NCBI GenBank assembly: GCA_900696685.1
Contig: CAADHA010000166.1
Span: 18,934-82,933, forward strand
Reading direction: 5' to 3'
DNA from: an uncultured Planctomycetota bacterium
Lineage (GTDB): Bacteria; Planctomycetota; Phycisphaerae; Phycisphaerales; UBA5793
Length of the DNA: 64,000 nt
Under the pieces are notes generated by a model, which made no database searches, was not told where the DNA came from, and was given only the letters and a program-made list of their open reading frames with translations. Shown in pieces: positions 35,093-45,867 of this stretch. The first letter of the stretch is position 1. The number at the start of each line of letters is the position of its first letter. The position numbers and the translations under genes were made by a program.

Positions 35093-36049
35093 TCAGGCGG
35101 CGCTCGCCCGCGCGCCGGGCATGAGGCGCAGGAGGACGATCCCCAACTCGTAGAGCAGGAAGAGCGGGATGAGCAGGGCGATCTGCGAGACGACATCCGG
35201 CGGCGTAAGGATCGCGGCGGCGACGGCACAGCCGAGCAGGGCGTGGCGACGGTAGTGCCGCAGCGTCCCCACGTCCACGATCCCGATCCAACCCATGAGA
35301 AGCAGGATGAGGGGCAACTGAAAGGCGAGAGCGAACGCGAGCGTCATTCCCATCATCATGCCGAGATAGGCCTTGATCTCGTACTGCTGGGCGAAGCCGG
35401 AATCCACCTGCGCGTCCAGGCCGTAGAAGCGCCCGTCCTCGCCGCGCGTGCGCAGTTGCAGCGCCCGCGTGTTGAAGTAGAACTGTCCGGGCTTGAGTTC
35501 GGGCGGATCGTACTCGTAACGAGGGATCGTTACGAGGCCGTCGAGCACGTCCGCCGGAGTGGCCACGCCCTCCGGCGCCGTCAGCGATGAAGCCGGCTGC
35601 ATTCCCTGCGCAAAGCCGATGAGCATCCGCAGCGTGAGCGGGAAGACGATGTAGTAGTTGAACGTGACGCCGGCCACGAGGAGCACGACGCTTCCCGGAA
35701 GCAGGAGATAGGCGAACTTCTTTTCGCGGGCGTAAAGCCCCGGCTCGATGAACTTCCAGAGTTGCCAGAGGATGATGGGGGCGGCGACGAGGACGGCCAC
35801 CAGCAGGGCGATCTTGAAATACGACACCAGCGGCTCGGTGGGGCTGAGCAACTGGATGCGACCGGTCAGTCCGGCGCTGATCATCGCGCTGCGGATCGGC
35901 CGGAGCAGCCACGCGAAAATCTCCTTGCCGAAGTACAGAGCGGGTGCGGCGAAAATCAGCGGGGCGACGAGGCAGACGATGAGGCGCCGCCGAAGTTCCT
36001 CGAGGTGCTCGCCCAATGGCATGCGGAAGTCTTCCGGGCGCGGGTTCAT
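35093..36049 (-). CDS. tatC: Sec-independent protein translocase TatC with large periplasmic insertion
   Basis: 318 residues against about 250 normally. The N-terminal cytoplasmic signature MPLGEHLEELRRRL, the SPTEPLVSYFKI segment and later the TPPDVVSQIALLIPLFLLYE end are typical TatC. The extra length lies mostly in residues about 155-223, in the second periplasmic loop, rich in charged and polar residues (PRYEYDPPELKPG, LRTRGEDGRFYG). TatC recognises twin-arginine signal peptides and forms the translocase core. No tatA is adjacent. A twin-arginine lipoprotein candidate lies at 40695-41411. Confidence 0.92.
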   Translation of the reverse strand: MNPRPEDFRMPLGEHLEELRRRLIVCLVAPLIFAAPALYFGKEIFAWLLRPIRSAMISAGLTGRIQLLSPTEPLVSYFKIALLVAVLVAAPIILWQLWKFIEPGLYAREKKFAYLLLPGSVVLLVAGVTFNYYIVFPLTLRMLIGFAQGMQPASSLTAPEGVATPADVLDGLVTIPRYEYDPPELKPGQFYFNTRALQLRTRGEDGRFYGLDAQVDSGFAQQYEIKAYLGMMMGMTLAFALAFQLPLILLLMGWIGIVDVGTLRHYRRHALLGCAVAAAILTPPDVVSQIALLIPLFLLYELGIVLLRLMPGARASAA

Positions 36050-36263
36050 GGGAGCGAATGATACCCCCTGCGCGATTCATGCCGGGCGCCCCGTCGCCAC
36101 GCGCCGGAGCCCGGAGGCGCTCGCACAGCCGGGTCCGGTCTCTCGGAAGACACAGGCGATACGATCCATCGAACCGCTCCGGGCAACGTCCCGAAAGACG
36201 GGCCGGCCGGCGCGACGAGATCTTTTCTGCCCGGACCCCTTACGGCGCGCATCCGGAGGAACA

Positions 36264-36923
36264 ATGCCCGACCAGGGAATGCCAGCACCGGATCACCTCG
36301 TGGTCCTGGCCATGCAGGGCGACCACCGGGCGCAAAGCGATCTCTGGCGGGCTCATCGCCCGTGGCTCGCGGCCGTGCTTCTCTCTCACAAGCCGCGGGA
36401 ACTCGACATTGAGGACCTCATGCAGGACGTGGCTGTCAAGTTCGTGTCCAAGTTGCACACTCTGCGCGACGCAGAGTCCTTTCGCCCATGGCTGAGGCGC
36501 ATCGCCATCAACATCGCGCGCGAGGCGGCCCGCTCGTTGCGGACCCGCGGCAACCAATCCATCGAGGAGGACGTTTACGTTCAAGATCGCTTCCTCGAGC
36601 CCGAGGCCGACGGGCGCCTGCACGATGAGGCTGCGGGCCTTCTGCACCACGCCGCCACGCTTCCCATCGAGTTCCGCGAACCCCTGCTGCTCCGGTGCGT
36701 CCGAGGGCTTTCCTCGGCGCAGATCGCTCAACTTCTCGATCTGCCCCGCACGACAGTGGAGACGCGCCTCAGCCGCGCGCGCCGCATGCTTCGCATCGAG
36801 TGGCAGCAAAGACAAGGCGAAGCCGCCGCCGACAACGACCCTGACTCAATCTCACGCACTTCCGAGCCTGCCGAACAGATCGGCCAGGCCCCTTCCGCAC
36901 ATGGGAGAACGCACCATGAATGA
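36264..36923 (+). CDS. ECF-type RNA polymerase sigma factor
   Basis: 219 residues from the ATG at 36264 with GGAGGA 5 nt upstream; a far-upstream ATG at 35748 is rejected. Region 2 is DIEDLMQDVAVKFVSKLHTL with RPWLRRIAINIAREAAR; region 4 is LPIEFREPLLLRCVRGLSSA then IAQLLDLPRTTVETRLSRAR. It heads a four-gene operon. The next gene starts 8 bp before its stop and encodes a membrane protein that fits an anti-sigma factor. The promoters it recognises cannot be told from the window. Confidence 0.9.
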   Translation: MPDQGMPAPDHLVVLAMQGDHRAQSDLWRAHRPWLAAVLLSHKPRELDIEDLMQDVAVKFVSKLHTLRDAESFRPWLRRIAINIAREAARSLRTRGNQSIEEDVYVQDRFLEPEADGRLHDEAAGLLHHAATLPIEFREPLLLRCVRGLSSAQIAQLLDLPRTTVETRLSRARRMLRIEWQQRQGEAAADNDPDSISRTSEPAEQIGQAPSAHGRTHHE

Positions 36924-37509
36924 ACAGTCCCCATTCACTCAATCCGAACCACGGCCCGACCGGCTCGACGAACTGATCGACGCCATCGTGGACAGCGGCG
37001 ACGACCGGCAGGCGTGGGAAGAGTTCCGCGCCCTGGCCGGACTGAGCGCCGAACCGTGGCGCCGACTCGCACAGGAACAGCGGATGCTTGGTCTTCTCCG
37101 CTCGGGTTATGAACAGGCCGTCGCGCCGGCTCTGGAAGTCGAGCTGCCGGCAGTCGCAGCGGGGTCGGGCGGCCGCGCCGTCTCGTGGAGGCCGATGCTG
37201 GGATGGGCGGCGGCGGCGATGCTCGCCCTGGGCTGGGCCGGATCGATCCTCGTGCCCCACGCCCCGGAGAGGGCGCCCACGCGCGAGTCGCTGCTGGCGC
37301 AGTACCTCGCCCAGCCTCATGTCGTGGGCGAACTGCCCCTCGAAGTGCGCGGCGTTTCCAGCGAGTCGGGCCGCGAAGTCATCACCTTCGTGCGCCCGAT
37401 CGTTGAGCGCCGGCCCGTTTCACTCTACCACCTCCAACTCGATGAGAATTCCAATCCGGTGCTGCGCGAAGCCGCGCCGGAGCCTCTGACCCTGGCGAGC
37501 GGGTATTGA
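36916..37509 (+). CDS. Putative anti-sigma factor (single-pass membrane protein)
   Basis: 197 residues overlapping the sigma gene by 8 bp. The N-terminal about 85 residues are soluble, acidic and helical (DELIDAIVDSGDDRQAWEEF), followed by one transmembrane helix (GWAAAAMLALGWAGSILVPH, about residues 94-115) and an extracytoplasmic part (about 80 residues). This is the anti-sigma topology. There is no HxxxCxxC zinc motif, so it is not a ZAS-type anti-sigma. The role is inferred from position and topology. Confidence 0.65.
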   Translation: MNEQSPFTQSEPRPDRLDELIDAIVDSGDDRQAWEEFRALAGLSAEPWRRLAQEQRMLGLLRSGYEQAVAPALEVELPAVAAGSGGRAVSWRPMLGWAAAAMLALGWAGSILVPHAPERAPTRESLLAQYLAQPHVVGELPLEVRGVSSESGREVITFVRPIVERRPVSLYHLQLDENSNPVLREAAPEPLTLASGY

Positions 37510-37544
37510 TTCCCGGCATCGCCGGCACTCGTGGGAAGGCGATC

Positions 37545-38501
37545 ATGCGAAACATGGAAAGACGACACAAGATTTTGAACGATTCAACCTGTCTGCGGCG
37601 CATCGGCGCTGTGCTCCTTGCCCTGTCGCTCGCGGCCGGCGCCGGGGAGGCACAGACCCAGTCGCGGCGCTCACCGGAGACCAGGCGCCAGCCGCCCGCC
37701 CTCGCGCCCGATCCCCTGGATGCGACGGCGACCGTCGCCGTGCGCCTCGGCGAAGACGGTGTGTACGAAATGAAGATCGGCGACGCCTCCTTCCGCCACG
37801 CGAAGTGGCTCGAGATTGAGAAGAGGGCGATCGAACTCCTGCCCGGCCGGACGATCACGTTCGTGAACGCCGAGGGCAAAGTGCTGTATGTCTCGCCTCG
37901 TGCCATGATCGGGATTCTGCTCGAGCCGGCGGCCGGCGCGCTGGCGGCCCAGCTCAACGTCGTGCCGGGCGAGGCGCTGGTCATCACCGAGGTGCAGCCC
38001 AACCGCCCGGGCGCCAAGGCGGGCCTGGCGGTCCATGACGTGATCATCGAGTGCAACGGGCGGCGCCCGATGACAAATACGACGTTTGCAAAGATCATCG
38101 GGTCCGCGTCGCCGGGCGACACCATGAACGTTGTCCTGGTGCGTAAGGGGCGCGAAACCGAGGTTGAAGTCCGCCTTGCGCGCTACGACCCCGTGGCGAT
38201 GGCGGCCGTCCGTCAGCCCGTCGGTTCGGCCACGGCTGCGATCAGCCCCGAGGAGATGCTCGCCCTTCTCCGACAGACGACGGACAACCTCGTTGCCGTC
38301 CCCCAGGGGCAGAATAACCAGACCCCGATGGTCTCTATCGGAGACACCCGGCCCCGCCTGTCTGACCCCAACGCCGAGGGCATTCGCGCCGAACTCGACG
38401 GAATCCGCCGGCAACTGCGTCGTATTGAGGAGGCGTTGGAAAGCCTCCTGCTCATCGAGCAGCAGCGCCAGGCCGCCTCGGCCCGTTCCGTCGGCGGCTG
38501 A
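37545..38501 (+). CDS. Exported PDZ-domain protein
   Basis: 318 residues from the ATG at 37545 with GGAAGG upstream; a TTG at 37506 overlapping the previous stop is less likely. A signal peptide (LALSLAAGAGEAQ) is followed by a domain of about 100 residues and a PDZ domain at about residues 118-220 (ALVITEVQPNRPGAKAGLAV then HDVIIECNGRRP). A charged helix closes the protein (IRRQLRRIEEALESLLLIEQ). No serine protease domain is present. It probably binds unfolded or C-terminal peptides in the periplasm and lies in the sigma-factor operon. Confidence 0.8.
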   Translation: MRNMERRHKILNDSTCLRRIGAVLLALSLAAGAGEAQTQSRRSPETRRQPPALAPDPLDATATVAVRLGEDGVYEMKIGDASFRHAKWLEIEKRAIELLPGRTITFVNAEGKVLYVSPRAMIGILLEPAAGALAAQLNVVPGEALVITEVQPNRPGAKAGLAVHDVIIECNGRRPMTNTTFAKIIGSASPGDTMNVVLVRKGRETEVEVRLARYDPVAMAAVRQPVGSATAAISPEEMLALLRQTTDNLVAVPQGQNNQTPMVSIGDTRPRLSDPNAEGIRAELDGIRRQLRRIEEALESLLLIEQQRQAASARSVGG

Positions 38502-38545
38502 ACGCTTTCGATTCCCGGACATTCCGTGCGAAAGGATGGATCACC

Positions 38546-39832
38546 ATGCAGCATCGAAACTTTGTAACCGGCCTGACGGCCGGCGCCCTCGCTTCGCTCG
38601 TCGCCCTCGCGGCATGCTCAACGAGCGCCCAGACGCAGTCTCCGGAATCCGCCAAGGACGACGCCCGGGCGGACGCCAAAGCCACAATCGTGCGTTCCTC
38701 CGGCTCAGGCGCCGTCGTAACCCGACCTACGAAGGACAACCAGAACATCGTCGTCACCTACCGCACTCAGGATCCCAGGTCGAGTGAGGCCAGCAAGACT
38801 CGCTCGACCGTCATCGTGGAGGGGCAGCCCACGAATGAAACGCACGAGCGCGTAGTCACCTTGCTATCCGCCCGGAACCCCGACTTCGGCACAACCCAGG
38901 ATCGGGCCGCCGGCAAGGCCCAGGACATCCGCATCGAGCGTCGCATCGTGGACGGCAAGGAAGAAGTCAAACTCTGGATCAACGGCAAGGAGGTCAAGGT
39001 CGACTCGATGGAGGACGTACACAAGGCGATCCGCGAGTCAGACCTCGACGTGGACGTGCAGGTCTTCACTGAATTGCAGACTGTGCCCCACGTGTTTGAG
39101 TTCAATGACGTCGAGAACATGATCGTCACCGAGCCATTTGAGATGAGCGTGCCTCACTTCGCACTCGGCGACCTGCTCTCGGGCAAGGCCCCCAAGGCCA
39201 TGCTGGGTGTGCACCTCGAGCCCATCAGCGACGACCTCCGCGAGTATCTCGGCCTGGCTGAGGGTGCGGGCGCCCGCGTCGCGATCGTCGTCGAGGACAC
39301 CCCGGCGGCCAAGGCCGGCCTCCAGAAGGGCGACATCATTCTGGCCGTCAAGACGCCCGGCGAAGAGCACGACGGCCTGACTGTCGAGAAACTCCGCGAA
39401 GTCATCGCACAATGCGAACCGGGCGCCGAAGTCACCTTCACTCTCCTGCGCAAGGGCGAGAAGAAGACGGTGGCCGCGACTCTTGCCCAGTGGGACGGTT
39501 CGCGCTTTGGCGCGATCGACGGCCAGCGGTTGCTGTTCAAGGACCTGGAACCGTCGCTGCGCCTGGGCGACCTGCCCAATCTGAAGAACGAGTTCTTCCA
39601 CGACGGCCGCCTTCTTGAGGTCAGGCCTCAACTCCAGGAACTCCAGCCGCGCCTCTTGGAGCTGCAGCGCCGGACCGGGGACAGGATCCGCAAGGCAATG
39701 CCCGAAGCCGAAGAGATGTTCCGCCGGATGGAACAGCAGATGGAGGAGATGCAGCGGATGCTGGAAAACCTCCGCAAGCAGCAGGATGAACTCCGCAAGC
39801 AGGTCCAGCAGCCGGCCACTTCCGACGCCTGA
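38546..39832 (+). CDS. PDZ-domain lipoprotein with C-terminal coiled coil
   Basis: 428 residues. Lipoprotein signal LASLVALAAC; residues about 45-220 unknown beta-rich part (RIVDGKEEVKLWINGKEVKV); PDZ domain at about 220-315 (MLGVHLEPISDDLREYLGL, then VEDTPAAKAGLQKGDIILAV); long Gln/Glu/Met-rich coiled coil from about residue 350 to the end (MEQQMEEMQRMLENLRKQQ). The related PDZ gene upstream and the shared operon suggest a duplicated sensor or chaperone pair. It is followed by a strong terminator at 39870-39910. Confidence 0.8.
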   Translation: MQHRNFVTGLTAGALASLVALAACSTSAQTQSPESAKDDARADAKATIVRSSGSGAVVTRPTKDNQNIVVTYRTQDPRSSEASKTRSTVIVEGQPTNETHERVVTLLSARNPDFGTTQDRAAGKAQDIRIERRIVDGKEEVKLWINGKEVKVDSMEDVHKAIRESDLDVDVQVFTELQTVPHVFEFNDVENMIVTEPFEMSVPHFALGDLLSGKAPKAMLGVHLEPISDDLREYLGLAEGAGARVAIVVEDTPAAKAGLQKGDIILAVKTPGEEHDGLTVEKLREVIAQCEPGAEVTFTLLRKGEKKTVAATLAQWDGSRFGAIDGQRLLFKDLEPSLRLGDLPNLKNEFFHDGRLLEVRPQLQELQPRLLELQRRTGDRIRKAMPEAEEMFRRMEQQMEEMQRMLENLRKQQDELRKQVQQPATSDA

Positions 39833-39869
39833 TGAATGAGTTCGCGCCAGTCTCCTTCCTTCGCCTGCA

Positions 39870-39910
39870 TCGCCCGCGAGCCATCCCCTCTCGCGGGCGA
39901 CGCGGTTTTT
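39870..39910 (+). terminator. Rho-independent terminator of the sigma/PDZ operon
   Basis: An 11-bp perfect stem (39870-39880 with 39890-39900; CGCCCGCGAG / CTCGCGGGCG core), 9-nt loop, followed by ACGCGGTTTTT. It sits 38 bp after the PDZ lipoprotein stop and marks the end of that operon, which also argues that the next gene starts after it. Confidence 0.85.
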
Positions 39911-39960
39911 GCATGGCGAGGGAGACCGGGCCGTCGAAGACACACGCGTACAATCCGTCG

Positions 39961-40671
39961 ATGCCGGAGATGATCCAGATCAACTTCAACAAACGCTTCC
40001 CGCTCTTTCCCCTTGCGGGCATCTGCCTTCTGCCTCATGCGACCATACCGCTGCACATCTTTGAGCCTCGGTACATCCGCATGGTCGCCGATTCGTTGGA
40101 CGGTTCGAGCCAGATCGCCATGGCCACCTTCGAGGGCAAACGCTGGCAGCAGGAGTATCACGGCAACCCGCCGGTGCGGCCCATTGTCTGCCTTGGACAG
40201 ATCGAGCGCTACGAGCGGCTGCCCATGGACCGGTACAACATCATGCTTCAGGGCATCTGCCGCGCGCGGATTGTCGAGGAACTCATGCCCGATTCGGACC
40301 GCCCTTACAGAATCGCCCGGCTCGCGCCCACCGACTCCAGCCCCGAATCCCACGAGGAAGAACTCACCGGCTGGCGCCACCGTGTCCGCGAACTGCTCGA
40401 AAGCGATCCGCTCTCGCGCATGCGGCTCGGCGGCGACGTGCTCAAATGGTTCGACCGTGAAGACATTCCCTCGCACGTGCTCATCGAGATTGTCGGGCAC
40501 CTGCTGATGACGACGACCGAGGACGCCGAGCGGCGCTACCGCCTCCTCGCCGAGCCGGACGCCATCGAACGGGCCGACTACACCGAAGAACAGCTGCGCG
40601 GCCTGGAACGCCTCGTCTCGCGCGTGCAGGCGCAGACGGGTGACTGGCCGAAAGGATGCAGTTGGAACTGA
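39961..40671 (+). CDS. Stand-alone LON N-terminal (substrate-binding) domain protein
   Basis: 236 residues from the ATG at 39961. Upstream in-frame ATGs at 39832 and 39914 are rejected because the terminator hairpin lies between. The LON-domain signature is FPLFPLAGICLLPHATIPLH followed by IFEPRYIRMV, and it ends with a helical part (TEEQLRGLERLVSRVQAQ). No AAA+ or protease domain follows. Such proteins occur widely in bacteria; their role is unclear. Converges with the amidase gene. Confidence 0.85.
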   Translation: MPEMIQINFNKRFPLFPLAGICLLPHATIPLHIFEPRYIRMVADSLDGSSQIAMATFEGKRWQQEYHGNPPVRPIVCLGQIERYERLPMDRYNIMLQGICRARIVEELMPDSDRPYRIARLAPTDSSPESHEEELTGWRHRVRELLESDPLSRMRLGGDVLKWFDREDIPSHVLIEIVGHLLMTTTEDAERRYRLLAEPDAIERADYTEEQLRGLERLVSRVQAQTGDWPKGCSWN

Positions 40672-40694
40672 TTCCGGCGAAACCCGGACGTATC

Positions 40695-41411
40695 TCAGGA
40701 GAACGAGCCGCCGCCGCGCAACTGGTTGATCCGCGACTGGAGCGAAGCGCCCGGGCACAGCGTCGCGGCAAGTTCGCGGTGCGTCTGGATGCGCGAAAGC
40801 GGAATGCGGTAGGCCATCTGGATCCGGCGGACAAAGTCGCGCAGCGACTCCACCTGCGCCGGCGTGGGATGCTGGCGCTCGAAGTTGCCCAGGCACACAA
40901 TGCCGATGTTCCCGGGATTGCGGTCCTTCACGTGCGCGCCCTGGAACTGGAGGTAGCGCCCCTCCCACACGCGCCCGGCCGGGTCGATCAGAAAGTGATA
41001 CCCGACATCCCCCCACCCTTGCGCCTGGTGCGCACGGCGGATGGCGTCAATGCGGGCCGCCGCGTCGTTCTGGCTCGTCGAAGCGAACGGCGTCATCCCG
41101 TCATGATGAAGCGTCATGCGATGGATGCCCGTGAGCGGGTCCATCCGCGAAGGAACGGGAGCGCCCGTGGCCCAGGCGCTTCGCGGAATCGCCCCGCCGA
41201 ATGCCTGCGTCGGGCTTGAAGCAATCGGCGACCGTACCGGCGACTCGACTGCTCCCGAGAGATCAACCGGGCGCGGCGACGCGCTGCCCGCAGGCCGGCC
41301 TTCCGCCCACGGGACCCCCGGAAGGCGCGTGCGGCTACTCGTCGTTGCGCAGCCCGCCAGCAGGCCCAGTCCGGCCAGGAGGAAAGTACGGCGTGTCTTC
41401 TCAACGCTCAT
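40695..41411 (-). CDS. N-acetylmuramoyl-L-alanine amidase (PGRP type), Tat-like lipoprotein
   Basis: 238 residues. The N-terminus MSVEKTRRTFLLAGLGLLAG combines a twin-arginine motif (TRRTFLL) with a lipobox (LLAGC), so it is probably exported folded and lipid-anchored. The amidase domain starts at about residue 75 (IPRSAWATGAPVP) with zinc ligands in TLHHDGMT (His), the late THREL (His) and TLCPG (Cys), plus VGYHFLIDPAGRVWEGR. It would cleave the lactyl-L-alanine bond of peptidoglycan stem peptides, consistent with planctomycetes making peptidoglycan. RBS not strong. Confidence 0.88.
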   Translation of the reverse strand: MSVEKTRRTFLLAGLGLLAGCATTSSRTRLPGVPWAEGRPAGSASPRPVDLSGAVESPVRSPIASSPTQAFGGAIPRSAWATGAPVPSRMDPLTGIHRMTLHHDGMTPFASTSQNDAAARIDAIRRAHQAQGWGDVGYHFLIDPAGRVWEGRYLQFQGAHVKDRNPGNIGIVCLGNFERQHPTPAQVESLRDFVRRIQMAYRIPLSRIQTHRELAATLCPGASLQSRINQLRGGGSFS

Positions 41412-41527
41412 CGTGGATTACCTATCGGCATGCCTTTTCCGTTTCATGCACTCGATTCGCGGGAAACACGCCAACCTTCTTTCGCACGGACCCGGCCCGT
41501 GGTTTCTAGGACGCTCGCGATGCCCCC

Positions 41528-41794
41528 TTACGCCAACTGAACCGCGAACTTCTCGACCTGAACCACCTGGTCCGTGGGGACCATGCTGATCACGTCCCAC
41601 GGGCAGACCTGCGCACAGAGCGTGCAGCCGATGCACCGCGGCAGGTCGATGTGGCACAGTTGCATCACGCTCTGAAACTGCGGCCCCGGCAGCGTGTCGA
41701 TGCAGTCCACCGGGCAGACCGACACACACGCCTCGCAGCCCGTGCAGAGGTCTTCATCGAGGATCGCCAGCGTCTTGGGGAGCTTCTTCGCCAT
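41528..41794 (-). CDS. Ferredoxin-like protein with two [4Fe-4S] clusters
   Basis: 88 residues from the ATG at 41792-41794. Two cysteine sets are visible: CTGCEACVSVCPVDCI and CIGCTLCAQVCPWDVI, separated by about 30 residues, longer than in clostridial ferredoxins. A small cytoplasmic electron carrier; partner unknown. It lies between the amidase and glnN, both on the minus strand, without obvious coupling. Confidence 0.88.
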   Translation of the reverse strand: MAKKLPKTLAILDEDLCTGCEACVSVCPVDCIDTLPGPQFQSVMQLCHIDLPRCIGCTLCAQVCPWDVISMVPTDQVVQVEKFAVQLA

Positions 41795-41919
41795 GTCCAC
41801 AAATATAGCAGGAATCGGCGCTTCGAGCCGGGAATGGGGCATCATCACCGACGGTCAGCCGCACCCGGGCGTGCCGCCCGGAGCTCGAGCGCGCAAGCAC
41901 CCGCCTCAAGCACCATGCG

Positions 41920-44112
<2,193 letters not shown>

Positions 44113-44476
44113 CGCGCTCCTGCTCCTTCGTGGTGGGACTGAAGTGGCGGGGACCATCGGGCGGCGAGGGGGAGAGAAATGCTCGCCATGAAAGCAGCAA
44201 GGATCGCGGCCCGAACCAAAAAGGCAAGAGAAAACGCGCAGGGCAGCGTCACTTTCAGCGCCATGGGCACCGCAACGGACGACCGGCCCGTGGCGACAGC
44301 CGTGACCGATTGCCGCCGCAATGACGGCTGCCCCGGCGCAAGCCGTTCAGACACCTGATGATGCGCTCAAGGCTTTCTGCCGACTCGTCGGACGCCCCTC
44401 GCCGCTCGCTCTCGCCGCGAAGCCGTGGAGCGCTTGCATTCGCGCGCGCGGACGATATTCTTGTGCGAACCCCTTC
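44113..44476. other. Intergenic region between glnN start and tRNA-Ser
   Basis: 364 bases without a convincing gene. It should hold the glnN promoter on the minus strand and the tRNA-Ser promoter near 44440-44470 on the plus strand (TTCTTGTGC lies just before the tRNA). I see no repeat or riboswitch-like fold. Confidence 0.4.
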
Positions 44477-44563
44477 GGAGAGGTGCCTGAGCGGCTGAAA
44501 GGGCCGGTCTCGAAAACCGGTGTAGGCTTCGGCCTACCGTGGGTTCGAATCCCACCCTCTCCG
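44477..44563 (+). tRNA. tRNA-Ser (CGA)
   Basis: 87-nt class II tRNA with acceptor GGAGAGG / CCTCTCC, D-arm GCCTGAGCGGCTGAAAGG, anticodon loop CTCGAAA (anticodon CGA), a long variable arm (TGTAGGCTTCGGCCTACC), T-arm GGTTCGAATCC and discriminator G. All are serine features. No CCA encoded. Confidence 0.96.
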
Positions 44564-44594
44564 CTTGCCCCGCTTCGAATCAAGGCATGGCCCG

Positions 44595-45089
44595 TCACTC
44601 GTCGGAGTATGGCGCATCGAGGCCTTTTCCCTCGATGTAGACGGCGGTAGCCTGGATTTCGAACATCTCTACAGGCTCGGTGATGGCGTCGATCTCGGCG
44701 CGCGACTTGCCCGCCTCCTCGGCGAGGTGCTTGGCCCAGGCCACGTCGAGGAGCGTCATCTCGCCCCGGCCGGCCACGACCACCCGCCGTCCCGCCGCGT
44801 TGCGCGGCACGAAGAAGGCGTAATCCTTGAAACGCACGCGGGCGGTCTTCCCTCCATCGCGGATGTTCATCCAGCAGCCCTTGACGGTGCAGACTTCCTC
44901 GATCACCCCCGACACGACGATGGGTTCATTCGAGGTGAAGTCCACGTTCGCAAGTCCGACGGCAGACTCGTCCGAGCCGACACTCTCCAGTCCGTAGTGA
45001 CTCCACGAGGCGAAGTCGGATCGTCCGGAACTGCACCCCGCAATAGCGCCTGCGAGAACGATGAGCATCACTCCCAGCGACTTCATCAT
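44595..45089 (-). CDS. DUF4920-type lipoprotein
   Basis: 164 residues from the first of two adjacent ATGs (45087-45089), with AAGGAG 8-9 nt upstream. The signal KSLGVMLIVLAGAIAGC ends in a lipobox. The mature part has the VCTVKGCWMNI motif (Cys-x4-Cys-Trp-Met) of DUF4920 proteins and ARVRFKDYAFFVPRN. A metal-related role has been suggested for such cysteine pairs, but nothing is shown here. Confidence 0.75.
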   Translation of the reverse strand: MMKSLGVMLIVLAGAIAGCSSGRSDFASWSHYGLESVGSDESAVGLANVDFTSNEPIVVSGVIEEVCTVKGCWMNIRDGGKTARVRFKDYAFFVPRNAAGRRVVVAGRGEMTLLDVAWAKHLAEEAGKSRAEIDAITEPVEMFEIQATAVYIEGKGLDAPYSDE

Positions 45090-45183
45090 CACCCACACTC
45101 CTTCGAGCAATGCGTGCACCGACGGTCGATTCGTCGTCCGCCGAATGCGCGACAGTACTCCAACAGGATATGCAGGTCGGGAA

Positions 45184-45867
45184 TCAGAACCGAGCGCGGC
45201 GTCCGCGCGGCCGGCGCGATCCGACGGCGAAGACGGCGAGTGCCGCCAGACACGACGGCGCCGGGATAATCCCCCCGCCGATGCGCGACCACGTCAGGTC
45301 ATCGAGCACGCCGTAACGCGCACGGTATCGGAAGGCGTAGATATCGTCGGTCTCATGTTCGAAGCCGATGAATCGCCCTTCATTGACTCCGTTGGGCGTG
45401 CGGATGTCGACGGTGTAGGCATCAATGATGCGGCCAGCGCGATCGAGTGCTTCGATCGTGGGCAGAGGCCCCTGGCCCTGAAGAGGAGCGTAGTTGACGA
45501 ACGCGCCGATGCGGCCAACCGGTTCTTCAAACGTGAAGAGCATCGCGCTGTTACTGGCATTGAGGCCGGCGAAGCCCTGACGCCCTTCATCCCAGAATCC
45601 GTTGGTTCGCAATCCGAAGGGCATGTCTCCCACCCACCCCTCGTCGCTCGCCGTCCAGGTGATGCCGAATTCCAGGTTGATCGGGCCGTTGGTCGGGATT
45701 CGCTGGCCGATGAACTGGTGGAAGTCGACAACCTGTTCAGACTCCAGTCGAAGAGCCGGGGTGGGCTGTGCCTGGGCTGAAGCGACCGCCAACACGCTGA
45801 GCAAGCCTGCTACGAGAGTGAACAGGTCTCCGGGCCAGGGTGAAACTCGATTCGAAATCGCCGGCAT
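45184..45867 (-). CDS. Secreted protein with PAP/PEP-CTERM-like sorting tail
   Basis: 227 residues from the ATG at 45865-45867. Signal peptide LLSVLAVASAQAQ; mature part is beta-rich (FGITWTASDEGWVGDMPFG). The C-terminus is IIPAPSCLAALAVFAVGS then an Arg-rich end, i.e. a PAP motif, a hydrophobic helix and a basic tail, as in exosortase substrates. The middle (NSAMLFTFEEPVGRIGAFVN) resembles domains common in PEP-CTERM proteins. No exosortase gene is in the window. Probably anchored in or released through the outer envelope. Confidence 0.75.
   Translation of the reverse strand: MPAISNRVSPWPGDLFTLVAGLLSVLAVASAQAQPTPALRLESEQVVDFHQFIGQRIPTNGPINLEFGITWTASDEGWVGDMPFGLRTNGFWDEGRQGFAGLNASNSAMLFTFEEPVGRIGAFVNYAPLQGQGPLPTIEALDRAGRIIDAYTVDIRTPNGVNEGRFIGFEHETDDIYAFRYRARYGVLDDLTWSRIGGGIIPAPSCLAALAVFAVGSRRPRGRRARF

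Noticed and set aside
35748..36263. Upstream extension of the sigma factor gene to an earlier ATG
   Set aside because: The extra residues lack sigma-factor character, and the ATG at 36264 has an ideal ribosome-binding site.
39832..39960. Earlier start for the LON-domain protein
   Set aside because: A strong terminator hairpin (39870-39910) lies inside this stretch.
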